NCBI GenBank assembly: GCA_022825705.1
Contig: JAJDWH010000019.1
Location: 1 to 58,901 of the forward strand
DNA from: Alphaproteobacteria bacterium
GTDB lineage: Bacteria > Pseudomonadota > Alphaproteobacteria > TMED109
Length of the DNA stretch: 58,901 nucleotides
Direction of reading: 5' to 3'
Shown here: positions 52,334 to 58,901 of the stretch, piece after piece
Layout: each line of letters opens with the position of its first letter
Position numbering within the stretch: position 1 is the first letter of the stretch
The notes under the pieces: model-generated
The model's database searches: none
Seen by the model: only the letters and a program-made list of their open reading frames with translations
Told to the model about the DNA's origin: nothing
Translations under genes and position numbers: made by a program

Positions 52334-52522
52334 CGCGTAGCCGGAAAGGCATCTGCCGCGAGCGGCCCATCGCCCATGGCCCCATCCGGGTTCGGTGTCT
52401 CTCTACAACCGAACGGGAACGCTGGAAGGACTGCAGCCAGTTCTGGAACAGCCGGAGAAATTGGCTGGGCAGGCGAGGGCGGGACTCCGGTCAGGCTGCC
52501 TGATGTCTAGTGCCCGCAGGAT

Positions 52523-53293
52523 CTATTCCCAAACCGGGTCACGGCCGGCCCGATAGGCCTTCATGGCTTCGGCGAAATCCGGTCCGCCGATTAACTGCTC
52601 CTGGAGCACCAGGTACTTCCGGAAGAAGGCGTCCCAGCCGATGTCGAAGCAGTCCACCAACATCTGCTTGGAGACTCTGCTTGCGCTGGAATTGAACTTG
52701 GCGTACTCGGCCAGCCACTGCTCGAATTCTTCCTGTGCAGTGTCTTCCTGGACTAGGTGATCAACCAGCCCAATCCGTTCTGCTTCCTTCCCATCGATCA
52801 TGTTGCCCCTGATGATCAGGGACTTGGCCCGCCCCAGTCCGACGTAGCGCGCAAGACGGAAGGTCCCGAGACCAGGGATCAGACTTTCCTTGATTGCCGG
52901 CAATCCGAGGCGCGCGGTCGGCGTGCACACGCGAATGTCGCAGGCCAACGCCAACTGGAGGCCCCCGCCGATGGCATAACCGTGAAGGAGACAGACAACC
53001 AACTTGTCCATCGTTTCGAATGCCCGCAAGGCGCCATCCCACATCTCGAAGTAGCTTTGCTCGATCCGCCCTGCGGAAAGATCCTTGAGGTCCATCCCCG
53101 TGCAAAATGCCCGGCCCGCGCCAGTGATAGCGACCATGCGGATGGCGTCGTCTTCGGAAATCCAATGGGCGGCATCCAGCAACTCCCGTGCGCCGGTCAT
53201 CGCGACGGCATTCAGCAGATGGGGTCGCGTCATCTCCACGCGGACCAGCGGGCCATCCTTCCGAACGTTCAACGTTTCGTAATTCCCGGCCAT
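52523..53293 (-). CDS. Enoyl-CoA hydratase/isomerase family protein
   Basis: From ATG 53293 (AGAAGGGAC upstream) the crotonase-fold protein is 256 residues. It has the first oxyanion-hole segment GAGRAFCTGMDLKDLSAG, the second HGYAIGGGLQLALACDIRVC, and GLPAIKESLIPGLGTFRLAR. At the site of the second catalytic Glu the sequence has KESLIPG, with the Glu one residue earlier than the usual position, so reaction type (hydratase, isomerase or other) is uncertain. The gene stands alone; its neighbours are a PhyH protein and a binding protein. Confidence 0.88.
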   Translation of the reverse strand: MAGNYETLNVRKDGPLVRVEMTRPHLLNAVAMTGARELLDAAHWISEDDAIRMVAITGAGRAFCTGMDLKDLSAGRIEQSYFEMWDGALRAFETMDKLVVCLLHGYAIGGGLQLALACDIRVCTPTARLGLPAIKESLIPGLGTFRLARYVGLGRAKSLIIRGNMIDGKEAERIGLVDHLVQEDTAQEEFEQWLAEYAKFNSSASRVSKQMLVDCFDIGWDAFFRKYLVLQEQLIGGPDFAEAMKAYRAGRDPVWE

Positions 53294-53566
53294 ATCGGGA
53301 TGTCCCTTCTGCTTGCTCGTAGTGGGATCCAACAATCTGGGCGCTCTCAAAGCCCGCCAGAATTCGCTGTGGTGCGCACCTCGTATCAACGATGCGCTGT
53401 AGATACAGGGTTTTGCGCCAACCGCAACTCCCGGCGACGGTGACCAATTGCCTGGTAGACGATATAGGTCGCGCGGGGCCAGCGGCGACACGCTTCCCGT
53501 CTGTCGACCAGTCGGTCTTCCGGTGCCGATCGTCCGGATCAGCCTGCTGCACCCGCTATCGACAGG

Positions 53567-55399
53567 CTATCGCGCGGCCGGGCCTGTCCCATCCGACTCG
53601 GCGGTACCGCTAGGTGCCATTAGCTCGCGGTCCCACCAGGTCTCGGTCACGATCCCGTAAAGCGGCGAGACCGCCGGCCGGCCGAACCGGTCCCAGTGGG
53701 CGACCCGGTCCTCGTTCAGGTGGTACAGCGGGACAAAGTGGTGCCCCCACAGCAGCACTCTGTCGAGGGCGCGAACCGTATGGACGAACGCGTCACGTTC
53801 GCGTTCCCGGGTCATCTGCTCGATCAGCGCGTCGACCGCGGCGTTCCGCACGCCTGCATAGTTCCGTGAGCCTTCCTGTGTCGCTGCGGCACTGCCCCAG
53901 TAGTAGGCCTGCTCGTTGCCCGGCGATAGCGATACCCCCCAGCGGTACATGATGACGTCGAAGTCGTAGGTGTTCAGGCGATACTGGTATTGGGGCGTGT
54001 CGACCGTCCGGACCGTTACGTCGGCCCCGAGACGTTCCAGGTTGCGGGCGAACGCGAGGGCAATCTTCTCGTTCCGCGGATCGACGAGCAGGATCTCGAA
54101 GGCCATCGACCGACCGCTGCCGGTTTGCGTCAGCATGCCGTCACGGACCACCCACCCGGCCTCTGAAAGCATGCTCAGAGCGAGCTTCAGGTCCGCCCGA
54201 ATGTCGCCGGTCCCGCCGGCCGGACGATAGGCCTGCTCGAAGACCTCGCCCGGAAGGAGGTCCCGGTATGGCTCCAGGACGGCCAGCTCCTCGCCGTGCG
54301 GAAGCCCTCGCGAGGCGAGCACGGAATTCGCGAAGACGCTTCGGGTGCGGACATAGGCGCCATACAGCAGGGTTTCGTTGACCCAACCGAAGTCGAAGGC
54401 ATGCGCAAGGGCATGGCGCACCGCAGGGTTTGCGAACAGCGCTCGCCGACTGTTGAACACGAACGCGAACATTCCCGAGGGGCGACCGTGCGGCTGATGT
54501 TCGAGCTTGACCCGACCGTCACGAACGGCCGGAAATTCGTAAGCCGTTGCCCAGCGTTTCTCGGAGGTTTCGAAGCGGACATCGTATTCGCCGGCGCTGA
54601 ACGCCTCCATCATCGTGTTGCCGTCGCGGTAGTAGTCGTAGCGAACTCGATCGAAGTTGTGCTGGCCGTGATTTACTGGCAAGTCGCGCCCCCAGTAGTC
54701 GGGATCGCGACGGTAAGTGACGCTGCGGCCAGGGTCGACCGTCTCGACGCGATAGGGCCCGCTTCCAAGCGGTGGTTCCATGGTGGTCTCGTCAAATGGG
54801 ACCGCCAGGTAGTAGGACTTCGACAGAATCGGCATCAGACCGATGATCAGCGGAAGTTCGCGATCCCGCGACGCAGCATCGAATACGAACCGCACGGAGC
54901 GCGGGCCCGGCTGCTCAACCCGTTCGACTTGCCGGTAGTAGAGCTGGAGGTTGGGTCTGCCGAGATCCCGGAGGGTGCGCCAGGAAAACACCACATCGTC
55001 CACCGTGACCGGACTTCCATCGTGGAACTTCGCTTCCGGCCTCAGGACAAACAGGGCGGAACTGCGGTCCTCGGGCACCTCGATGGACTCGGCGAGCAGA
55101 CCGTACAGCGAGAACGGTTCGTCCCATGTCCGTTTCATGAGGCTCTCGAATGTCAGATGCCTCCCGCGCGCCGGCACCCCCTTGATAATGAATGGGTTGA
55201 GGCTGCTGAACGTGCCCTGCACGGCGAGACGGATCGTACCGCCCTTGGGTGCATCCGGATTGACGTAGTCGAGGTGGTCGAACCCCGCGTCGTACTTTGG
55301 CGCACCGTGCATGGCGATGCCATGGTCCTGCGCCTCGACCCGGGCGGCCAGGCCGGCAAGAGTCACAAGGAAGATGCCCGCTGCTAGCGTTTGGAGCAT
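53567..55399 (-). CDS. Extracellular oligopeptide/microcin C-type ABC solute-binding protein
   Basis: The 610-residue periplasmic receptor has a signal peptide (MLQTLAAGIFLVTLAGLAAR) followed by KYDAGFDHLDYVNPDAPKGG, typical of the YejA/family-5 receptors. Further motifs are FHDGSPVTVDDVVFSWRTLR, GSGPYRVETVDPGRSVTYRR, FAFVFNSRRALFANPAVRHA and DFDVIMYRWGVSLSPGNEQ. Such receptors serve peptide, microcin C or opine-like ABC importers. No permease or ATPase gene lies nearby, so it is an orphan in this window. The gene before it on the minus strand is unknown; it is divergent from dgoK. Confidence 0.9.
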   Translation of the reverse strand: MLQTLAAGIFLVTLAGLAARVEAQDHGIAMHGAPKYDAGFDHLDYVNPDAPKGGTIRLAVQGTFSSLNPFIIKGVPARGRHLTFESLMKRTWDEPFSLYGLLAESIEVPEDRSSALFVLRPEAKFHDGSPVTVDDVVFSWRTLRDLGRPNLQLYYRQVERVEQPGPRSVRFVFDAASRDRELPLIIGLMPILSKSYYLAVPFDETTMEPPLGSGPYRVETVDPGRSVTYRRDPDYWGRDLPVNHGQHNFDRVRYDYYRDGNTMMEAFSAGEYDVRFETSEKRWATAYEFPAVRDGRVKLEHQPHGRPSGMFAFVFNSRRALFANPAVRHALAHAFDFGWVNETLLYGAYVRTRSVFANSVLASRGLPHGEELAVLEPYRDLLPGEVFEQAYRPAGGTGDIRADLKLALSMLSEAGWVVRDGMLTQTGSGRSMAFEILLVDPRNEKIALAFARNLERLGADVTVRTVDTPQYQYRLNTYDFDVIMYRWGVSLSPGNEQAYYWGSAAATQEGSRNYAGVRNAAVDALIEQMTRERERDAFVHTVRALDRVLLWGHHFVPLYHLNEDRVAHWDRFGRPAVSPLYGIVTETWWDRELMAPSGTAESDGTGPAAR

Positions 55400-55969
55400 C
55401 GATTTGGCGTGCTGGCCAGCAACGCTCCCGACGTTCCTGTCTTCTGCCGGGCGGGAGCTGATGACGGTCGCGCCGCGGGCGCGTTCAGGGACTCGAACAC
55501 CGCTGCAATCCCGGGAGACCGCCAACCCCGATGCGTTGTCTCGGTGAGCGAACCGCGGGCGGGCGGGAACCTGCGGTGTTCCGTCCGATCCTGATCTCAG
55601 GGGCATTGGGCCTGCGTCTGTCGGTTGGCGGGGGCGGGCGCAAACATTTCTCATGTCGTTCGCATTGTGTCAGGGACAGCGGTCAACCGGGACCGGTTCC
55701 CGCTGAAGTTCGGGAATGACGCGTACTTCGGATCTCACGCCGCCTCAAGGCCACGGCAGCGCTTGTCGCGGTTCCCCATGAACTTCCGTTGCCGACCCAC
55801 TGGAAGTCGGTGATCTACGATGGACCCCCCGCAGTCCGGCCGCACCAGGCTTACTCTGTCCCGTACGCCGACATGCGATGCGCTGCGTGCGACCTCGCGC
55901 GATTGAGGTACGTGTCGCTGACGGCAACGGGTGACCGGGTGTCCCCGAGTTCTTGCAGGGATGGTTGTC
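55400..55969. other. Divergent intergenic region
   Basis: A 570-base gap between the oligopeptide receptor (minus) and dgoK (plus). It presumably contains the promoters of both. I see no coding region with recognisable motifs and no strong sigma-70 boxes. Confidence 0.5.
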
Positions 55970-56890
55970 ATGAGCGGCGGATTTGTGGCGATCGACTGGG
56001 GTTCCTCGAATTTCCGTGCCTATAGGGTAGGCGCGTCGGGAGAGCTTCTTGATCATCTGGCGACAGCTGAGGGCGTGGCGAACCTGGACCGGGATGGGAT
56101 GGTGCGCGCGGTCAAGGGGGTGGTGTCCCGATGGCCGACGGAGGCCAACGCCCTGTTCTGTTGCGGCATGATCGGATCGACGGTGGGTTGGGCCGAAGTT
56201 CCCTATCTGACCTGTCCCATACATCCCGACGAAATTGCTCGACAAATGACCTCAATGACGATTGCCGACAACGTGGTTCAAGTGTCTCCGGGGCTGACCT
56301 GCCGCTCGACTGATGGGTTCCCAGATGTCATTAGGGGAGAGGAAGTGCTGTGCCTCGGCGTCGTCCGGAGGACGGAGCGGCTTCAGAGCGGCCTCGGGCT
56401 CCTCTGTATGCCAGGAACCCACACCAAGTGGATCGCGATCAGGAACGGCGTGGTTGACTCGTTTTCGACGTCACTGGTCGGCGAACTCTATGAGGCGCTT
56501 TCGGTAAGCAGTTTGCTGAAGAATCATCTCAAGGGTGTCGCACGCGATGGGGAGGAATTTCGTCTCGGTGTGAACTCCGGCCATTCAGGCGGCGGGCTCA
56601 TGCGCACCCTGTTCGGTGTTCGCAGCCGCTCCGTGGTCAAGGAGCTGGCCGATGACGCGGCGGCCTCATTCGCGTCGGGGATTCTGATTGGGAACGACAT
56701 TCGGGACGCGATGAACGTGTATTCGGAATTGATCGGTGCGGGCCCGGTGGTACTGATCGGTGAAACGGGCCTGTGCGCACTCTATCGTGCCGCACTGCAT
56801 TACCTTGCGCACGACGCAGTGGTGACGCCGTCCGAGGAAGTTTGCGTCGAAGGGTTCAAATTCATTCATGACCTGACTGACCGAGGGTAG
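55970..56890 (+). CDS. dgoK: 2-dehydro-3-deoxygalactonokinase
   Basis: DgoK phosphorylates 2-keto-3-deoxygalactonate in the De Ley-Doudoroff route of galactose or galactonate catabolism. The 306-residue protein opens GGFVAIDWGSSNFRAYRV (phosphate-binding loop), has FCCGMIGSTVGWAEVPY, VSPGLTCRS, CMPGTHTKWIAI (the family's GTHxKW), and GNDIRDAM and VVLIGETGLCALY near the C-terminus. ATG 55970 or 55961 are possible; 55970 has better spacing to AGGG. It precedes dgoA by two bases. Confidence 0.93.
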   Translation: MSGGFVAIDWGSSNFRAYRVGASGELLDHLATAEGVANLDRDGMVRAVKGVVSRWPTEANALFCCGMIGSTVGWAEVPYLTCPIHPDEIARQMTSMTIADNVVQVSPGLTCRSTDGFPDVIRGEEVLCLGVVRRTERLQSGLGLLCMPGTHTKWIAIRNGVVDSFSTSLVGELYEALSVSSLLKNHLKGVARDGEEFRLGVNSGHSGGGLMRTLFGVRSRSVVKELADDAAASFASGILIGNDIRDAMNVYSELIGAGPVVLIGETGLCALYRAALHYLAHDAVVTPSEEVCVEGFKFIHDLTDRG

Positions 56891-56892
56891 CG

Positions 56893-57549
56893 GTGAGTTC
56901 CCCGCTTTTTGCAGCGGCATTGGCGCAAATGCCCTTGGTGGCGATCCTCCGAGGAGTGACCGCGTCAGAAGCGCACGAGGTGGGCGCTGAGCTCGTCGCA
57001 GCGGGCATCGGTGTGTTGGAAGTCCCGCTCAACTCCCCGGATCCCTACGACAGTATCCGGGTCCTGCGAGACACGCTTGGGGATTCCGCCGTGGTCGGCG
57101 CAGGCACGGTTGTTTCGTCCAGCGACGTGCAACGAGTACTGGATGCGGGTGGTCAGATCGTGGTCGCGCCGAACACGGACGAGCGCGTGATCGAGGCGTG
57201 TTTGCGCCGCGATCTGGTACCCGTACCTGGCTTTACGACCGCGTCGGAAGCGTTTCGGGCGATCGGCGCCGGCGCGACGTTCCTCAAGCTGTTTCCTGTC
57301 AACGCCTTTGCCCCAAGCTATGTGGGTGCATTGGCTGCCGTGCTGCCTGCAGGGATTTCCGTATTGGCAGTCGGGGGAGTCGACCTCACGAATTGCCGGA
57401 ACTACCTGGACGCGGGTTACCGCGGCCTTGGGATCGGAAGCAGCCTTTACCGACCGGGCTGTACCGTGGGACGGCTGAGGAAACATGCCGGGGAGTTCGT
57501 CAGGATATGCCGTGACTGGCAGGGCGATTTGGAACCCGGACGGACATGA
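56893..57549 (+). CDS. dgoA: 2-dehydro-3-deoxy-6-phosphogalactonate aldolase
   Basis: The 218-residue aldolase splits 2-keto-3-deoxy-6-phosphogalactonate to pyruvate and glyceraldehyde 3-phosphate. It has VAILRGVTASEAHEVGAELV, VLEVPLNSPDPYDSIRVL (the PLNSP motif separates DgoA from Eda), GAGTVVSSSDVQRVLDAGG, and ATFLKLFPVNAFAPSYVGAL with the Schiff-base Lys. The start is GTG, two bases after dgoK, so the two form an operon. No galactonate dehydratase or transporter is seen before the window ends. Confidence 0.93.
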   Translation: MSSPLFAAALAQMPLVAILRGVTASEAHEVGAELVAAGIGVLEVPLNSPDPYDSIRVLRDTLGDSAVVGAGTVVSSSDVQRVLDAGGQIVVAPNTDERVIEACLRRDLVPVPGFTTASEAFRAIGAGATFLKLFPVNAFAPSYVGALAAVLPAGISVLAVGGVDLTNCRNYLDAGYRGLGIGSSLYRPGCTVGRLRKHAGEFVRICRDWQGDLEPGRT

Positions 57550-57966
57550 TCAGTTCTCTGCCAAACCGGGCTTCCGGCAGTTCGGCGTCACGCATTGGAT
57601 CCTGATCGAGACTGGCGGGAGTTCGCGGAAAGACTGGCTGTCGCTGCCAATCGTCGTGGAGTGACGGGCGGCGACCAATGCGCGGGCAGCCAGATCAGCA
57701 CTCTTCGACGCGGAAGATTCGCCTCGAACCGTCAGGCCTTCGATGCTCAGCGTCTGCGACGGCCCGCCGGATCTGGATCCGGCAACGCCTCCGGGGCACG
57801 ACTAGGCGTCACCAGGACGTGATCCGCGGGAGCTGCATCCCCATCCGCTCGTGACCTGACGCGACCGCTCCCGCTTGGTTCGCTGCGTGCCCGATGTCCG
57901 CAGCTTGTTGCTCCTCGGTGCCAAGCCGTCTTCAGACCTGCGCGCGTCGATCTTGCTGACGTCTGG
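57550..57966. other. Intergenic region, no gene seen
   Basis: A 417-base gap between dgoA and the end of a converging PNPOx-family gene. No protein motif or intrinsic terminator is apparent on either strand. Confidence 0.5.
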
Positions 57967-58413
57967 TCAGAGGGCGTTCAGCTTTTCGAGGTTAGCCTTC
58001 CGCAGCTCGTCCTCGGTCAGCCCGAGGTCGTAGGCGGGCGAACAGATCATTTCAGCCGCCGTGACGGCAACCTTCACGTAAGCCTTCATATGAGGGCGGT
58101 AGAGGCTCCAGGCCGCATCGAAGGCGGCATCGAGTTCAGGGGTAGCATCGGTGCGTGGGATGACTGCGGCTGTACCCGTGACGCGAACGGCCCTGCGAGT
58201 CACGACATCGGTGAAGCAGATTTCGATAGCAGGATTGCGGTGCAGATTGCGGATCGTTCCTGGCGATCGGATATGGCCGAAGGCCAGTGTCTGAGCATCC
58301 AGAATCACGAAAGTCGCCTTGGGAGAAACCGATGGTGAGCCATCGGCGTTCACGGTCGCGACGGCACCTGCAGAAAAGTTGCTGATCAGCCTTACCATTT
58401 CTTGCGTCAGCAT
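57967..58413 (-). CDS. Pyridoxamine 5'-phosphate oxidase-family protein
   Basis: A 148-residue split-barrel flavin-binding-fold protein. It begins MLTQEMVRLISNFSAGAVAT, then VNADGSPSVSPKATFVILD, FGHIRSPGTIRNLHRNPAIE and CFTDVVTRRAVRVTGTAAVI, the pattern of general PNPOx-like proteins that may bind FMN, F420 or haem. The true PdxH residues are not all present, so vitamin B6 synthesis is not implied. The gene stands alone. Confidence 0.85.
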   Translation of the reverse strand: MLTQEMVRLISNFSAGAVATVNADGSPSVSPKATFVILDAQTLAFGHIRSPGTIRNLHRNPAIEICFTDVVTRRAVRVTGTAAVIPRTDATPELDAAFDAAWSLYRPHMKAYVKVAVTAAEMICSPAYDLGLTEDELRKANLEKLNAL

Positions 58414-58571
58414 TCTCAGTTCTCACGGCTGCTTGTCGCGTCCGCCTTGCATTGGATGCGAAACGATCGGCGCTGACATCGGCGCTCAAGGAAGCGCGAT
58501 GATAAGCAGCCGATGCTCAAGTGATCCGGATCTGGTTTGGGGTGCAAGCACGGCGCTCCTGGTGCACAGGC

Positions 58572-58697
58572 TTACGTGGCCGGCATGAACCCGGTGTAGA
58601 TCCAGCGGACCTGGTCCTGGCCGATCCCGAACGTCCCCATGACGTCGGAAATCATCACGTACCCCATCGTCGGCGCGGAGGTGGTTACCGCAGCCAC
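58572..58697 (-). pseudogene. Truncated MFS (DHA2-type) transporter start
   Basis: From a GTG at 58697, overlapping the end of the adaptor gene by 13 bases, the frame reads AAVTTSAPTMGYVMISDVMG then FGIGQDQVRWIYTGFM, like the first two helices and loop of EmrB-type multidrug permeases (QxxWxxTGYM), and stops at TAA after 41 residues. Sequence beyond the stop does not resume the family in any frame I followed. The permease partner of the HlyD-type adaptor is therefore cut short here, by deletion or rearrangement. Confidence 0.55.
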
Positions 58698-58901
58698 GAC
58701 CAGAACCCGCCGGCCGAGCCGTCGTCGACGTACACCTCCACCATCATCCCCGGCTTCAGCCGCGCGTCCGGCGGCTCGATGTCGACGCGCACCTTGATCC
58801 GCTGCGTCACCTTCGTGAACGTGCTCGAATCGTTGAGCCGCGGCAGCAGCGAGAACTGGCTGGTCGCCGCGTCCCCGATCCGCGCCACCCGGCCCGCCAC
58901 C
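58685..58901 (-). CDS. HlyD/EmrA-family efflux adaptor, C-terminal end only
   Basis: The last 71 residues of a periplasmic membrane-fusion adaptor; the gene begins beyond the right edge. Visible motifs are GRVARIGDAATSQFSLLP, FTKVTQRIKVRVDIEPP and LKPGMMVEVYVDDG, typical of the beta-barrel and membrane-proximal end of EmrA-like proteins. It would link an inner-membrane permease to an outer-membrane channel. The permease expected downstream survives only as the fragment at 58572-58697. Confidence 0.85.
   Translation of the reverse strand, partial: VAGRVARIGDAATSQFSLLPRLNDSSTFTKVTQRIKVRVDIEPPDARLKPGMMVEVYVDDGSAGGFWSWLR

Noticed and set aside
1..58901. CRISPR arrays, complete insertion sequences, rRNA, prophage structural genes
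   Set aside because: No regularly spaced repeats, transposase motifs with terminal repeats, rRNA segments or phage structural proteins were seen on reading both strands.

Overview
The window is about 59 kb of GC-rich DNA from an alphaproteobacterium, probably a free-living or host-associated aquatic heterotroph. The strongest evidence is the conserved run smpB-folK-rpoZ-rsh-pyrE-DUF2062-pdxJ-acpS-lepB-rnc-era-recO-parC, a classic alphaproteobacterial housekeeping neighbourhood. TRAP transporters, phytanoyl-CoA-type dioxygenases, acyl-CoA dehydrogenases and a lanthanide-type methanol dehydrogenase point the same way. No rRNA, tRNA or CRISPR array was recognised.

Layout. 1-1580 is decayed accessory DNA: a tyrosine integrase relic and a VapBC-like pair frameshifted in both genes but keeping a striking tandem palindromic operator. 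1830-5310 holds a PhzF-like isomerase, a Sel1 protein, a PhyH dioxygenase and dapA. 5315-17136 is the core block, largely stop/start-overlapped, with an apparent ATT start codon for the (p)ppGpp enzyme Rsh. 17333-20788 carries TRAP permeases with a convergent, TakP-like binding protein. 20887-27566 is a minus-strand run (CoA-transferase, penicillin-acylase-family hydrolase, thioesterase, SLC13 permease, Bpt), divergent from two acyl-CoA dehydrogenases (27811-30150). 30192-30474 has a HigB toxin relic with tandem palindromes. 31048-37665 has an N-formylglutamate amidohydrolase-family gene coupled to a second TRAP system, then an overlapping aldehyde dehydrogenase/iron alcohol dehydrogenase pair. 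38090-38800 is an intact VapBC pair with a leaderless-looking promoter.

39205-46712 is the most interesting region, a lanthanide-dependent quinoprotein alcohol oxidation locus. xoxF (with the extra Asp of the WDYDG lanthanide site), xoxG and xoxJ lie on the minus strand. They are followed by a small Cys-rich secreted protein, a DUF2380 protein, a CXXCW-motif rhodanese-like protein, an exported zinc metallohydrolase and a SoxYZ-like carrier. The last three are families that co-occur with PQQ dehydrogenases as a proposed 'quinoprotein relay system' whose chemistry is unsettled. XoxF would oxidise methanol or another alcohol in the periplasm, XoxG would take the electrons, and the relay proteins may handle the aldehyde or protect the system.

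47138-58901 holds an acyl-CoA synthetase, a HigBA pair, an MFS transporter, a second PhyH protein, an enoyl-CoA hydratase, an oligopeptide-type binding protein, dgoK-dgoA (De Ley-Doudoroff galactonate catabolism), a PNPOx-family protein, and at the right edge the end of an HlyD-family adaptor whose overlapping MFS partner is cut short. Start choices were made from ribosome binding sites, overlaps and family length. All functions are by recognition of sequence motifs and context, without database searches.
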